Shown here in pieces: positions 10,395 to 20,439 of a stretch of DNA of 64,000 nt. Each line of letters begins with the position of its first letter. Position 1 is the first letter of the stretch. The position numbers and the translations under genes are program-made. The DNA is from Tolypeutes matacus (lineage: Eukaryota > Chordata > Mammalia > Cingulata > Chlamyphoridae): positions 2,352,781-2,416,780 of the forward strand of contig JAKSZT010054399.1 of assembly GCA_026826555.1 (NCBI GenBank), written 5' to 3'. The notes below the pieces were generated by a model. The model was given only the letters and a program-made list of their open reading frames with translations. It searched no databases and was not told the DNA's origin.

Positions 10395-10870
10395 TCAATA
10401 TTAATTCAAATGGGTAAAATTATAAAATGAAATATAAAAATACTATATAAATTTGGATAATTGAAAAATAATTTTGGTATGGAGAAAGTCTTTCTAAACT
10501 TGGCCCAAAATGTCCCTGCTAACAAAAAACTTCTGTATGGAAAAAAAATCACTACAAACAAAATCCAAAAACAAACTTCAAAAAAATTTCCAAAATATAT
10601 GATAAACAAATGATTAATACCTATAATACACAAAGAGCTCTTTACAACTCAATAAGAAAAAGCATAGAATAGAAAAATGGTAAAAGATGTAAGTGGACAA
10701 TTCACAAAAGAATTCAAAGAAATAACCAAAAATAATCTCATTTATATATTCACTAGTGAGAAAAATGACTAACAATCAAAGAATGCAAATGAGATGTCAT
10801 ATTATATCTATCATATTGTCAAGGATGAAAAAATTGATAAACTAATAAGAAAGTAGGAAAATGGATACCA
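10395..10870 (+). repeat. Ancient L1M ORF2/3' fragment
   Basis: Ordered matches to L1M: 'ggagaaagtctttctaaact', 'aaaaacttctgtatgg', 'agagctctttacaactcaat', 'aaaaatggtaaaagatgt', 'gacaattcacaaaag' and 'caaagaatgcaaatgagatg'. Frameshifts and stops make it non-functional. Confidence 0.8.
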
Positions 10871-11062
10871 TCATGTATTTATTGATTGTAGTTTAAACTT
10901 ATCTGAATTTTCTGGATCCCAGTTGTACAATATATACCAAAATTTAAAACATGTGTTCTCAGCTGACCCCACAAGTCCCCCTTTTTGCAAACCGTTTTCT
11001 CACAAGTGCAAAGATATATATGCACCTGAGTGCTTATTGTATTATTTACATTTTTGTTCTGT

Positions 11063-11320
11063 TTTTGTTTTTTTTTAAGATTTATTTATTTATTTCTCCC
11101 CCAGCCCCTCATTGTTTTGCACTCACTGTCTGCTCTCTGCGTGTTCTTCTGTGTCTGCTCGTCTTCTCTTTTAGGTGGCACTGGGAACTTATCCTGGGAC
11201 CTTCCGGAGTGGGAGAGAGGCACTCAATCTCCTGTGCCACCCCAGCTCCCTGGTCTGCTGCATCTCTTATTGTCTCTCCTCTGTGTCTCTTTTTGTTACA
11301 TCATCTTGCTGTGCCAACCA
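11063..11320 (-). mobile_element. DAS-SINE, long dimeric/chimeric form, 5'-truncated
   Basis: Same body as the SINEs at 25941-26340 and 27943-28373 (minus-strand 'caagatgatgtaacaaaaag', internal tRNA-like unit 'gaaggtcccagg'). It lacks the minisatellite spacer and the outer tRNA head, so it is truncated at about 11320. Confidence 0.9.
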
Positions 11321-11494
11321 AGGTTGAGGGTTTGTTTTTGAGTGTGTGTCAGCTTCTATGTACTTACCACCCCTTCATTGCAAACTTTCTTTCATTTTTG
11401 TAAGTCCGCAGCTTGCGGGGACCTCCTGAACACTGGAGGAAATTTTGGAGTACCCCAGAACATGTGGCTGCAAATGCTGATCAAGTAGGTAAAG

Positions 11495-11556
11495 GTCTCT
11501 CAGAGACTGGCACTTTGAGTGCTGGCTCCTCCACTCTCCAGCTGTTATTTCACATT

Positions 11557-11587
<31 letters not shown>

Positions 11588-11825
11588 CACCGGGACGCCC
11601 CGATCCTCGAACCCCGGTCTTTCCATATGGTAGACAGACGCCGAACTTCTTGAGCTACGTCCGTTTCCCGATTTCACATTCCTGAGAGCCTTACTTTCTT
11701 CATCTGAAAGAAGGGATAGTAGCAGTGCCTACACTGTCATTTCACTGTCAGGAATAATGCTTAAATGAGCACACAGCGCCCAGCAAATAGTTAGCTGTTA
11801 TTTTTATTATTCCATGAAAGAAAAC
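11495..11825 (+). repeat. MIR SINE split by a DAS-SINE
   Basis: MIR-like halves 'ctccactctccagctgttat' (before) and 'actttcttcatctgaaagaa' with 'cagcgcccagcaaatag' (after) flank the insertion at 11560-11670. Confidence 0.6.
11560..11670 (-). mobile_element. DAS-SINE, tRNA monomer
   Basis: About 29 T, then a reversed tRNA head with 'ctcgaaccccgg'. A perfect 13-bp TSD (atttcacattcct) lies at 11547-11559 and 11671-11683. Confidence 0.97.
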
Positions 11826-11869
11826 ATAGTAGGAATTCAAGAGGCTAATCTCCATCCCAAAATCTATTC

Positions 11870-12440
11870 CTTAGTTTTTCCCTTAATATTTTTTCCCTGA
11901 GTAAGCAACACACATTCCTTGGTAGAAAATTTGGAAAGTACTTTAAAGTGTAAAGAAGCGCAATAGAACACTCCCCACAATCCCATTATCAGAGGCAACT
12001 GCGGTTAACTTTTTAACTTATTTTATATACACTTTTCCCCACATAAAATCTTTTTTTAAAAATTTACCATGATTAAGACGACAGCATTTTGAATTCCGCA
12101 TTTTTGTTTTTGTTTGACACATCCTAAACATTTCCCCACATCATTAAACACATTTTTATAAGCATATTTTAAAATGACAACTGCATAGCATTCCACTGTA
12201 TTGCTAGAGGGCAACCAATCACCCCCATCTGCCCAAGTCTGAAAGAGGCTCTGGGGACACAAAACTTTTCCTGGAAAGTCCTGGGCAAACCAGAATAAAC
12301 TGGTCACTCGGTTTTTGCAAACCCCTATGATTGGAATTAGGTTGTTTCCATTTTTTAACCTTATAAATAGCACTGATATGCATATATTTGGCACTTAATG
12401 GTTTTTCAAATTGCTTTATGATAACTGCCATTCTCCAACT
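11870..12440 (-). repeat. Old LINE 3' region (L1-like), reverse
   Basis: 'aatcccattatcagaggcaa', 'catttccccacatcattaaa', 'gcatagcattccactgtat' and 'aggttgtttccattttttaa' match the reversed 3' part of an old L1-class LINE. Subfamily uncertain. Confidence 0.55.
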
Positions 12441-13490
12441 TCTCTAGGACAAAGATGCTATCCTTTGGTCTACATTTTTCTGTTTAAACCACAGAGCCTG
12501 GAGCAATTGTGAAGATGCTCAAAGAACCTGATAACAACCAAGCCACTGTTTAGTACCTTGGGTGAAAATGGGAGAGAAGTAATCTCACAAACCCAGCAAC
12601 GTGTATAGAGCTGTGTATAAGCAGAGAGCTTCCAAATTAGTTGCTATTTCCCGTTCTCTCCTTTGTTCCCAGCCCTTTCTGAATAAGACTCTTTAGAGAT
12701 ATACTTCACAAGCAGACAGTGAAAGAACTTCCATCATGCCGGGAAGCTCTAAGAGGTGCTTCATTTCTGTCCTCGTCCTTCAAGTGGCTTTTTCTGAAAT
12801 TAGAACAAAAATGAATCAAGTTTCTTTTTTAGACTGTTTAAGGTTCTAAAATGACGTGTGATGTTTTTTCTTCTGGATGTTCTCTCCACAACTGATTAAT
12901 TATGAAGACTCCCTAAATATTACTGGTCTTGTGGTTTCGGATTTCCTGAGTGCCCATAGATTGATGGCTCCTGTGGGTATTGGCCATCATTCGGAAACTT
13001 TTATCGAGGTAGCAGGGAGAGGCACTTCCATTCAGATCAAATTCTCTACGCATCCTATTGCTTTTGCTAAGTGCATTTGATGCTACTCCCACTCACATTC
13101 TTGGACATTGCACCTTTAAAAAAAGAAAAAAGTGCTACATTGGCCATCTCTTAAGACTTTGATGAAAACACATTAGAGGAATAGACAGAGCGGGACTATT
13201 AGTCCTGATGCTTGTTTCCCAAGTAATCAGCAGTGAAAGTCCTGCCCTTCTCTCACCCCACACTCAGGCTGGGAGACCACCTAGTGTCCATGCTTTGATA
13301 TTTGAACCAGGCTGCTTCTCTAATAGCTATATATATATAGAAATATACAAAAACACAATTTGACCTCACTTTGGGGTCTGTTTTAACTTTTGAATAGACT
13401 ACTAATGGTAGAAGGTAATTCAAGAGGGGTAGTCAAGACTCTCCCCCAGGACCTCTGAGGGCATAAATCATCCAGGCACAGGATGTCCAT
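12441..13490. other. Unique non-coding DNA, candidate conserved block
   Basis: No repeat recognised over about 1 kb. 12690-13090 looks complex and non-repetitive, with TAATTA at 12897 and other TAAT cores. An open frame at 12877-13080 has no homology I recognise. Confidence 0.45.
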
Positions 13491-13493
13491 TCT

Positions 13494-13586
13494 ATTTTTT
13501 TTTTTTTTTTAAGGAAGTACTAGGGATTGAACCCAGGATCTTGTACATGGGAAGCAGGCGCTCAACCACTGAGATCTTGTAGGCCC
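13494..13586 (-). mobile_element. DAS-SINE, tRNA monomer (older type)
   Basis: Poly(T), then 'agggattgaacccagg' and 'gaagcaggcgctcaaccact'. The right end is degenerate (gatcttgtagg), and no clear TSD is seen. Confidence 0.85.
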
Positions 13587-13589
13587 CAT

Positions 13590-14019
13590 TAAAGGGTTTG
13601 TCTTTTATCCTAGTTGCAAATCACTCCAACAACAGTGTGGAGGATGACTGGAAGGGGTACAGGACTGGATTCTTTCAGAGCTGGAGGGAAGCTATTGCAG
13701 AAGGCTAGTTATGTGATGATAGTGACTGGACTTGGTGATTGATTTGGAGAGAAGAGGACAGGAATGAAAGCAGTGTTTAGAGGGTGAAAACAACAGGACT
13801 TTAGGATGGGTTGGAAGGTGGTAGGGTGGAGAGGTTTGTGAGAAAGAGGATAGCAGTTGTACCTCTAGAGGAATGGGGCATCTTTCACTGAAGATGGAAA
13901 CACTGGAAGAGTTTGGTGAGGATGAGGGTTCTAAGAACCAAGACATTTGGTTCTGAGCTTGAGGCACCTTTTAGCTATCTAAGTGGGCATTTGGAGTTTG
14001 TTGGTAATTGACTTAAGCC
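13590..14019 (+). repeat. Ancient dispersed repeat, left part
   Basis: 'ggagggaagctattgcagaa', 'gtgatgatagtgactggact' and 'catttggagtttgttgg' match a well-known old mammalian repeat whose class I cannot fix. It resumes at 14464-14530 after the LTR, so the LTR split it. Confidence 0.5.
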
Positions 14020-14463
14020 CGCCCCACCCCCATCACCAAAGACATGTTCGAGTCTTAATGAACTGATTTGTAAATAGGACCTTTGAAGATGTAATTATTA
14101 GTCATGTTGTGAACTCATTTGTAAATAGAATCTTTGAAGATCCTTGTAGATGAGGACAAAATGAGTCTAGCTAAGACTTAATCCATATGGCTAAAGTCCT
14201 TATAAGCAAAGGAAATTTGCCACAGAAGTAAGTAGAAGCCAGAGAGTGAAGCAGATCACCACAAAAAGGCAGAGGAACAAGCCACGAATCTCTAGAGATG
14301 GGAGAAAGCCTTGTCTGTCAAGACCTCAATTTTGTATTTCTCATGGACATGAGACATGGACCTCCATGTCTCATGGTCTCCAAAACCATGAGACAATAAA
14401 TTCATGCTGCTTAAGCCAACTAGTGAGTGGTATTTGTCATAGCAACCCTGGCAAACTAAGACA
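14020..14463 (+). mobile_element. MaLR-type solo LTR
   Basis: MaLR hallmarks in order: 'gtaaataggacctttgaaga', 'taaagtccttataagcaaag', 'caaaaccatgagacaataaa', 'gcaaccctggcaaactaa', ending in ACA at 14463. These are non-coding remnants of ERVL-MaLR retroelements. It contains a 31-bp duplication (14060-14090 / 14111-14141) and a hairpin at 14348-14375. Confidence 0.75.
14348..14375. repeat. Perfect inverted repeat, 13-bp arms
   Basis: Arm catgagacatgga (14348-14360), 2-base loop, and its exact reverse complement (14363-14375). A further partial copy, catgagaca, follows at about 14387. It lies inside the MaLR LTR. Confidence 0.95.
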
Positions 14464-14530
14464 GATATATAAGTCTGGAGCTCAAAGGAGAGCTATTCCT
14501 GCTTGGAACCCACGACTATCTCCTTAAAAT
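14464..14530 (+). repeat. Ancient dispersed repeat, right part
   Basis: 'gatatataagtctggagctc' continues the element broken at 14019. Confidence 0.5.
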
Positions 14531-14569
14531 GTGGATGTATCTTTCTAATCTCAAAAATTTTTTTTTTCA

Positions 14570-14995
14570 GGATTTTCAAACTATGGGAATGTGGAAAGAA
14601 TGGTACATTGAACAACCACATACCATTCTCCTAGATCCCCTAATTGTTAACATTTTGCCACATTTGCTCTATTTTGTTCTCTCTATATAATTGCACCTAT
14701 TTTTGCTATATCATCTGCAAATATATTGCAGATATAACAATCCCCCTTGCCCAACACTTCAGCATGCATCTCATAGGAAAAGGGACATTCTTCTACCTAA
14801 CCACAACATCATTATCATACCCAAAGAAATGAACATTAATTCAATGATATAATTTAATATACAGTCTATATTAAATTTCCCCCAAATGTCCCCAAAATAT
14901 CTTTTATGGCCCCCCCCCCCCCGTTCTAGAATCCAATCAATGTTCATACATTATATTTAATGGATCTGATTGATTTTTTTTTCCTGATTGATTTT
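14570..14995 (-). repeat. L1M 3' UTR, reverse
   Basis: 'gaatggtacattgaacaacc', 'ccctaattgttaacattttg', 'aacacttcagcatgcatctc', 'aaatttcccccaaatgtccc' and a 13-C run at 14910-14922 match the reversed L1M 3' UTR. Confidence 0.75.
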
Positions 14996-15092
14996 TAAAA
15001 TCAAAATAAATTCAAGTAAATTGTTTTTGCCATGATGGAGAATCTCTTGGCGAACACCACGGGTTTCCCTTCATTCGGTGCTCTTGGGTTTG

Positions 15093-15534
15093 TGTGATGG
15101 TTAGGGCAATGTGTCAACTCTGCCGGTAATGATGCCCAGTTGTTCGGTCAAGCAAGCACTGGACTAATTGTAATACAAGGACATTTCATGGACTTTAATC
15201 ATCAGTAAGTTGATTGTGTAGATGGCTGGTTACATCTACAATCAAGTGAGGAGATTGCCCTCAGCAAGGAGTGATATCTCATCCAATCAATTGAAGGCCA
15301 TAAAAGGGGAAGTGGTTTCAACATTCAGAAAGAGTATTTCCATCTCTACTTTGGACCGCCAGCATCTCTTGGGGAACTTTCCAAGGACCTTCACTGAAGC
15401 CCTGGTTTGCAGCCTAACCTACAGAATTTGGACTCATGCACCCCACGGTCGCACGAGACAATTTTATAAAATCTCACACTATTTACAGATATCTCCTGTG
15501 GGTTCTGTTTCCCTAGAGAACCCTGACTAATACA
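15093..15534 (+). mobile_element. ERVL-class solo LTR
   Basis: Starts TGTGATGGTTAG, contains 'ggttacatctacaatcaagt', 'tcatccaatcaattgaaggc', and ends 'gagaaccctgactaataca' at 15534. The 5-bp flanks gtttg (15088-15092) and gcttg (15535-15539) fit an aged TSD. No internal viral genes are nearby, so it is a solo LTR. Confidence 0.85.
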
Positions 15535-15544
15535 GCTTGGAAAT

Positions 15545-15705
15545 AAATGTATTATTATATTATAGTGGAAAGAGAACTAGGCTAAGCATTAATCATCTGG
15601 ATTCCAGGACTTATCCTGCCACTAATTATCTGCACAAGCTCACGTAAGTCACTTACTTTGTCCTCTGGGCCTCATTCTATCAACCATAAAGGCTGTGTTA
15701 GGTAT
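15545..15705 (+). repeat. MIR SINE
   Basis: 'atagtggaaagagaactagg', 'tggattccaggacttatcct', 'gccactaattatctgc' and 'ctctgggcctcattctatc' follow MIR order. Confidence 0.75.
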
Positions 15706-15789
15706 GGTAAGAAGAATCTAAGAGTATGAAGATATAATTCCAGTCTTGCTTTTGTACTAGTTGTGTAACCTTGAGCAAACTCTTTGCTT

Positions 15790-16130
15790 TCTCATTCATT
15801 TATGAACTGATTTGAGAAATTTGCATCGAGTGCTTACCAGATGCCCTTGGGAAAAAGACAGACTCTGCCCCTGTCCTCACAGAGTTTAGGGTGTAGTTCA
15901 GGAAATAGACAGGACACAAATAGTTATAGAAATAAATAATTAATTTCAACTCTGCTAAGTACTCTGAAGAGAAGAGCTGTGATGAGTGTAGCAGAGAAGA
16001 CTAATCTGGATGTACAATGGTTGGGGTGAAGAAGAGAACTGGGAAATCCAAGGAAGAGTCTCTGAAGAACTGATTTAAGTTGAGACAAGAGGGATGAGTA
16101 GGAGATGGCCAGGTAAAGTGTGGGAAGATT
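15790..16130 (+). repeat. Ancient dispersed repeat
   Basis: 'cgagtgcttaccagatgccc', 'ctgcccctgtcctcacagag', 'aagtactctgaagagaagag' match the beginning of the same kind of old repeat seen at 13590. Class not certain. Confidence 0.5.
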
Positions 16131-16142
16131 TCCCTCTTTTAA

Positions 16143-16205
16143 AGTGGTTTCTCTCTCTCTCTTTCTCTCCTTTTTTCCCTCCATCCCTCTCCCCCTCCCC
16201 TTTTC
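16143..16205 (+). repeat. CT-rich low-complexity tract
   Basis: Runs of TCTCTC and CCCTCC, nearly pure pyrimidine. Confidence 0.85.
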
Positions 16206-16214
16206 TTAATTTAT

Positions 16215-16555
16215 CAATTTAGAAAAAGTAAACCAGGAACCTTTGCAGCTACTTGTATCCTCGTGATTAATTCTGGCCAATGGAAATGCCACTCCTGGGA
16301 TGCATACTTCAAGGGCAGTGACATGCCTCTTCTTTACACCTTTCTCCTCCTGTGGCTTGTAGCCACAAGTTGGTGGTAAGCCTTCTTTGGCCATGTGATC
16401 AGGGAAGCATACGGGGTGGGGGGCAAAATGGCGAGTAGATCCCCCACCATCCCTAGCTTCCTATAGTTTCTCTGATGTTTAAGTTATTTTGTGGGGAGGT
16501 GGATCTCTGTTATATGCAGTTGAACTTGAACCCCAACCAATACTGGGAAAACACT
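16215..16555 (+). repeat. Possible ancient LTR
   Basis: 'attctggccaatggaaatgc' near the 5' side and 'tctgttatatgcagttgaac' with 'aaccaatactgg' at the end resemble a MaLR/MER-type LTR. Edges uncertain. Confidence 0.4.
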
Positions 16556-16678
16556 CAAATAGAATAAAGTAGAATATAATGAAAATGTATTCTTATTACT
16601 GGACACCCCACAGATGCTTTTTCTTTAAAAAATAATTATTGTGCTAACATATATAAAATATAACATTTCCCATTTTAT

Positions 16679-17062
16679 TTTATTCCCCTGCACCTGATAT
16701 GGCTCCCTCATCTGTTGGCAATGTTTCTTGCTCGTTGTTTTTTGCTCATTGTCTGCTTGTTGTTTGTTTTTTAATTTAGGAGGCATCAGGATCTGAACCT
16801 GGGACCTCTCATGTGGGAGGCTGGTACTCAACTGCTTGAGCCACATCTGCTCCCTTCTCATTTGTTTTTGCTCCTCTGCTCATTGTTTGCTCATTGTCTT
16901 GCTTATTATTTTTGTTCATTGTTTTTTTTTCCTCATTGTTTTTGCTTGATGTGTACTCATTGTCTGCTTGTTGTTTGTCTTTTTTAGAAGGCACTGGGAA
17001 CTGAACCTGGGATCTCTCATGTGGGAGGTGGGTACTTGATTGCTGGAGCCGTATCTGCTCCC
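16679..17062 (-). mobile_element. DAS-SINE, tRNA dimer
   Basis: Two tRNA-like heads in the same orientation (minus): one at about 17062-16985, one at about 16857-16775. Each is followed by a 'gcaaacaatgagcaa'-type spacer. A single outer TSD (cccattttat) at 16669-16678 and 17063-17072 shows the dimer moved as one unit. Confidence 0.92.
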
Positions 17063-17361
17063 CCCATTTTATCTTGTTATTTTATTATTTTTTTGCTGCT
17101 GCTGCTTCTTGTAAAGAGCCATGGCTCCATTAGCTCCTGCTTCATCCAATGTATCATGCCCTTAGATTCACTGTTCAGAATTAAAATACACTTGAGCGTA
17201 AGTGCTAATAGAGCAAGAAACCTATTTACCTTGTTTACTGCTGTATCTCAAATGCCTTCACATAATAGGCACATAAAAAAAATACGAGGGCTTCAAATTC
17301 CCAACAGCAAATTTTAGGCCAAGGCAATGGTATATCACTTGGGCTCATTTTTGTATTTTTC

Positions 17362-17457
17362 AGTTTTTTTTTTTTTTTTTTTTTTAGGTACTGGGGATTA
17401 AAACTGGGATCTCGTACATGGAAAGCAGGTGCTCAACCACCGACGTACACCTGCTCC
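17362..17457 (-). mobile_element. DAS-SINE, tRNA monomer (older type)
   Basis: About 22 T, then 'ggggattaaaactgggatct' and 'caggtgctcaaccaccg'. No clear TSD. Confidence 0.88.
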
Positions 17458-17459
17458 CT

Positions 17460-17928
17460 AACATTTCCCATTTTAATTACTTCAGAGTTGCTTTTTATGA
17501 CATTATGATAACCAGAGCTGAACACCAAACTCCAAGTGTAAAGTCACCAGTCCCCAAAAGAGTAGGACCAGAAAATCCTTCGCTACGATCGCTGCACATT
17601 TTTCAGTACACTTGAAGATATCACTTACTTTCTTGGCCACCAGATCCTATTGCTAAATTTTGTGTTGCTTTTTGACATCTAAGTTCATCTCAAACTCCAC
17701 CTCCAAGAGGCAATGTTTAAAGAATTCGGGTCCGGAGCTCTGGTTTTATAGCAGTTTCTGATCTGCGAAGCATCTGACTAATCAACAGTTGAAGTTGCAA
17801 ATGCTGCACATCCCCATCTTCCTACACACTCGTGTGCAGCTCCTGCCTCCACCCTGCCCCACAACCCAGACTTCCATGGGATGAAGGACTTTCATTGAGA
17901 TATCAATATAGGGGTTTTTTTTGTTTTT
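17460..17928. other. Unassigned non-coding DNA
   Basis: No recognised family; no exon. Confidence 0.5.
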
Positions 17929-17929
17929 G

Positions 17930-18110
17930 TTTTTTGTTTTTTTTTTTTAAAGATTTTATTTATTTATTCATTTATCCCCCCCTTGCTGCTTGTGCTCGCT
18001 GGGTCAGCTAACCACGCCGTGCGGGCGGGCTTGCCTTCACCAGGAGGCCCCGGGAATCGAACCCGGGGCCTCCCATATGGTAAACGGGAGCCCTACTGAT
18101 TGAGCCACAT
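17930..18110 (-). mobile_element. DAS-SINE, DAS-III-like
   Basis: Full chimeric body, with GTTTTT/T-rich tail on the left and tRNA head on the right. The head end is altered ('cattgcatgtccc' in place of 'cagccgcttccc'). No clear TSD. Confidence 0.94.
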
Positions 18111-18241
18111 TGCATGTCCCATGTCTACAGATTAGATTAACACCCTTGCCAGGCCAGCACCTAAATAAGCTCTTCCGGGGTGCTGTTCACGGATGAGTTC
18201 ACACTTTAGCTAATCATACATCTTCAAAGGGCGCTGTTTTT

Positions 18242-18332
18242 GTTTGTTTGTTTTTAGGAGGTACAAGGAATTGCACCGAAGACGTCTTACACGGGAAGCA
18301 GGCCCTCACCCACTGGAACTACATCTGCTCCC
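18242..18332 (-). mobile_element. DAS-SINE, tRNA monomer (older type)
   Basis: Diverged reversed head ('gaattgcaccgaagacgtct', 'ggaagcaggccctcacc'). A 17-bp imperfect TSD (caaagggcgctgttttt / caaagggtgctattttt) lies at about 18225 and 18333. Confidence 0.9.
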
Positions 18333-18601
18333 CAAAGGGTGCTATTTTTAATGAGTTCACGCCCACAGGAACTCAGATTAAGACTAAGAACACGAGCTGC
18401 TTTGCGGTACCTAATTCGTTCTGCCACACTCTCACAGGTCTCTCTAGCCTCAAGTCTTCCCACTAGCCTGCGCTCACTCTATTCTCCAGCTGTACAGAAC
18501 TATAGTTCTCTGTGCCTTTCTACAAGTTGCTCACTCTTGTTGGAAAGCTGGTCTCTTTTTTGCCTCATTTTTATCTCATTCTTTAAGACATAGTGTAGGG
18601 G

Positions 18602-18689
18602 GGTTGGATGTGGCTCAACTGGTTGGGCGTCCGCCTGCCATATGGAGGGACCCGGGTTCGATCCCCGGGACCTCCCGGTAAAAAAAAAA
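18602..18689 (+). mobile_element. DAS-SINE, tRNA monomer, younger member of a same-site pair
   Basis: Clean A box and B box (ggttcgatccccggg) and an A-tail. A perfect 17-bp TSD (aagacatagtgtagggg) lies at 18585-18601 and 18690-18706. Confidence 0.97.
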
Positions 18690-18706
18690 AAGACATAGTG
18701 TAGGGG

Positions 18707-18790
18707 AGCGGGTGTAACTCAGTGGTTGAGCACCTGCTTCCCATGGACAAGGTCCTGGGTTCAATCCCCGGTACCTCCTAAAAAAAAAAA
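18707..18790 (+). mobile_element. DAS-SINE, tRNA monomer, older member of a same-site pair
   Basis: A different, older subfamily ('gtgtaactcagtggttgagc', 'ggttcaatccccggtacc'), followed by an A-tail and a diverged third target copy (aagacgatgtagac). The younger SINE landed in this one's 5' target copy. Confidence 0.95.
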
Positions 18791-18949
18791 AAAGACGATG
18801 TAGACATTGTCTCCTCTGGGATGACCCCATAGCACCCTGTGCTGTTTCTATTATTATTCCATCTCACAGTTTCACCATGTTGTGAGGATATATAATAATA
18901 CCGGAAAACACTTGGCATCTTACCCATTTAATTATTGCTCAATAACAGC

Positions 18950-19100
18950 CGTTATTATAATAGTTATCAGCTGTATGATTGCCTTTCTTGATTGTTTGTC
19001 TTTCCAGATCATAAAGCCTTGAAGACAGGAGCTGCATCTTTTATCTGGATGTTTCCAGAGCCTAGCACATGGGTTCATCAAAAACTACATGAAAAAAAAT
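18950..19100 (+). repeat. L2 LINE 3' end
   Basis: 'aagccttgaagacaggagct', 'gcatcttttatctggatg' and 'ccagagcctagcacatggg' match the L2 3' end in order. Confidence 0.6.
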
Positions 19101-19197
19101 GAATAATTCACAGCACCCTAGAGTGGGAAGGAAACTTAGGGGAGCATCGAGTCCCGGGTCCTGATCACTGAGCTTCTCATGTATTTAAAGTGCACTG

Positions 19198-19404
19198 TTG
19201 GGGAAGCGGCTGTGGCTCAATCAGTAGGGCTCCCGTTTACCATATGGGAGGCCCCGGGTTCGGTTCCCGGGGCCTCTTGGTGAGGGCAGGCCCGCCCGCA
19301 CGGCGTGGTTGGCTGACCCAGCGAGCACAAGCAGCAGGGGGGGGATAAATGAATAAATAAATAAAATCTTAAAAAAAAAAAAAATTAAAAAAAAAATAAA
19401 TAAA
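19198..19404 (+). mobile_element. DAS-SINE, DAS-III-like, first of a same-site pair
   Basis: Complete chimera with A-tail. A perfect 12-bp TSD (taaagtgcactg) lies at 19186-19197 and 19405-19416. Confidence 0.97.
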
Positions 19405-19416
19405 TAAAGTGCACTG

Positions 19417-19499
19417 CAGGGAAACGGATGTGGCTCAAGAGGTTCGACGTCCATCTACCATATGGAGGGACTAGGGTTCAATCCCCGGTACCACCCGGT

Positions 19500-19531
<32 letters not shown>

Positions 19532-19540
19532 AAAAAAAAA
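19417..19540 (+). mobile_element. DAS-SINE, tRNA monomer, second of a same-site pair
   Basis: tRNA monomer whose A-tail contains a (TA)n microsatellite at about 19510-19528. A diverged third target copy (agtgaattgcaca) follows. Confidence 0.95.
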
Positions 19541-19544
19541 AGTG

Positions 19545-19745
19545 AATTGCACAGCTCCTGCGCATAGTAGGCATTCAATACATGTTCATTCTTTTCCTCT
19601 TTCCCCTCGTTTTATAGAGAAGGGAATTGAGGCCCACCGAGATGAGGTGAAGTAATTGACTCCGAGTTAAACAGCTTAGGAACAGAAGAGACAAGCACCA
19701 TATCTTCTGGTCTAGTGAATCCTTTTTTCCTAGAACATGGGAAAC
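19545..19745 (-). repeat. MIR SINE, reverse
   Basis: 'agtaggcattcaatacatgt', 'ttttatagagaagggaattg', 'gaggcccaccgagatgag' and 'gagttaaacagcttagg' follow reversed MIR order. Confidence 0.6.
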
Positions 19746-19789
19746 ATGGAATGTGGGAATAACCCTTGACCCCAATAGTAATAGTTTTA

Positions 19790-20010
19790 CAAGTAACTTT
19801 TTATTATGGAAAGATTCAAACATATTCAAAAGTGGAGAGAAAAGCAGAATGAGCCCTATGTACTCACGGCTCAGCTTCAATAATTATCAAGGCTTTGCCA
19901 ATCTTTTTTCATCTATACCCGCTCCCCCAATTATTTGGAGACAAATCCTAGATACTATATTAGGTTCTAACTGTATTTTTTTCTTTTACAAAACTCTTTT
20001 TCAGGTGATT
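19790..20010 (-). repeat. L1M 3' UTR, reverse
   Basis: 'tttttattatggaaagattc', 'aaacatattcaaaagtggag', 'atgagccctatgtactcac' and 'cagcttcaataattatcaa' are the typical reversed L1M 3' UTR. Confidence 0.75.
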
Positions 20011-20326
20011 AGTATCTAGAAAGAGTCAGCTCAGTTGGAAAATATTTCAGTAAGGTGAAACCTCAATTCTTTTATGAAAAGATTTTGGAGGTGAGATCCT
20101 GACATACCCATGTTATTTGTAGACTTTTAGAATTTTGCCAAAGTGTATAAGTCAAAACATAAGTAACAGATGATTTGGCTTAATCTCTAGAGATCAGTAG
20201 GTTTCTTCCAACTCTTATTTCTCTGCGGGGTTTTCATATTCCTGTATTACTGTACTCGGCCTTTCTACTTGGTTTTCTGGCCCTGAACCCCAAGGCCAAC
20301 ATTTGTACTTTTTTGGGTCTAGTTTT

Positions 20327-20419
20327 TTTTTTTTTTTTTACCAGGAGGTCCCGGGGATCGAACCCGGGTCCCTCCATATGGGAGATGGACGCCCAACCAG
20401 TTGAGCCACATCCGACCCC
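20327..20419 (-). mobile_element. DAS-SINE, tRNA monomer
   Basis: Poly(T), then 'ggggatcgaacccgggtccc'. A perfect 13-bp TSD (tgggtctagtttt) lies at 20314-20326 and 20420-20432. Confidence 0.97.
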
Positions 20420-20439
20420 TGGGTCTAGTTTTCATTTTC

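Noticed and set aside
10951..11403. 150-codon open frame with hydrophobic stretch
   Set aside because: The hydrophobic run is a translated poly(T) and SINE body.
14348..14375. microRNA hairpin
   Set aside because: 13-bp arms and a 2-base loop are too short for a Drosha/Dicer substrate.
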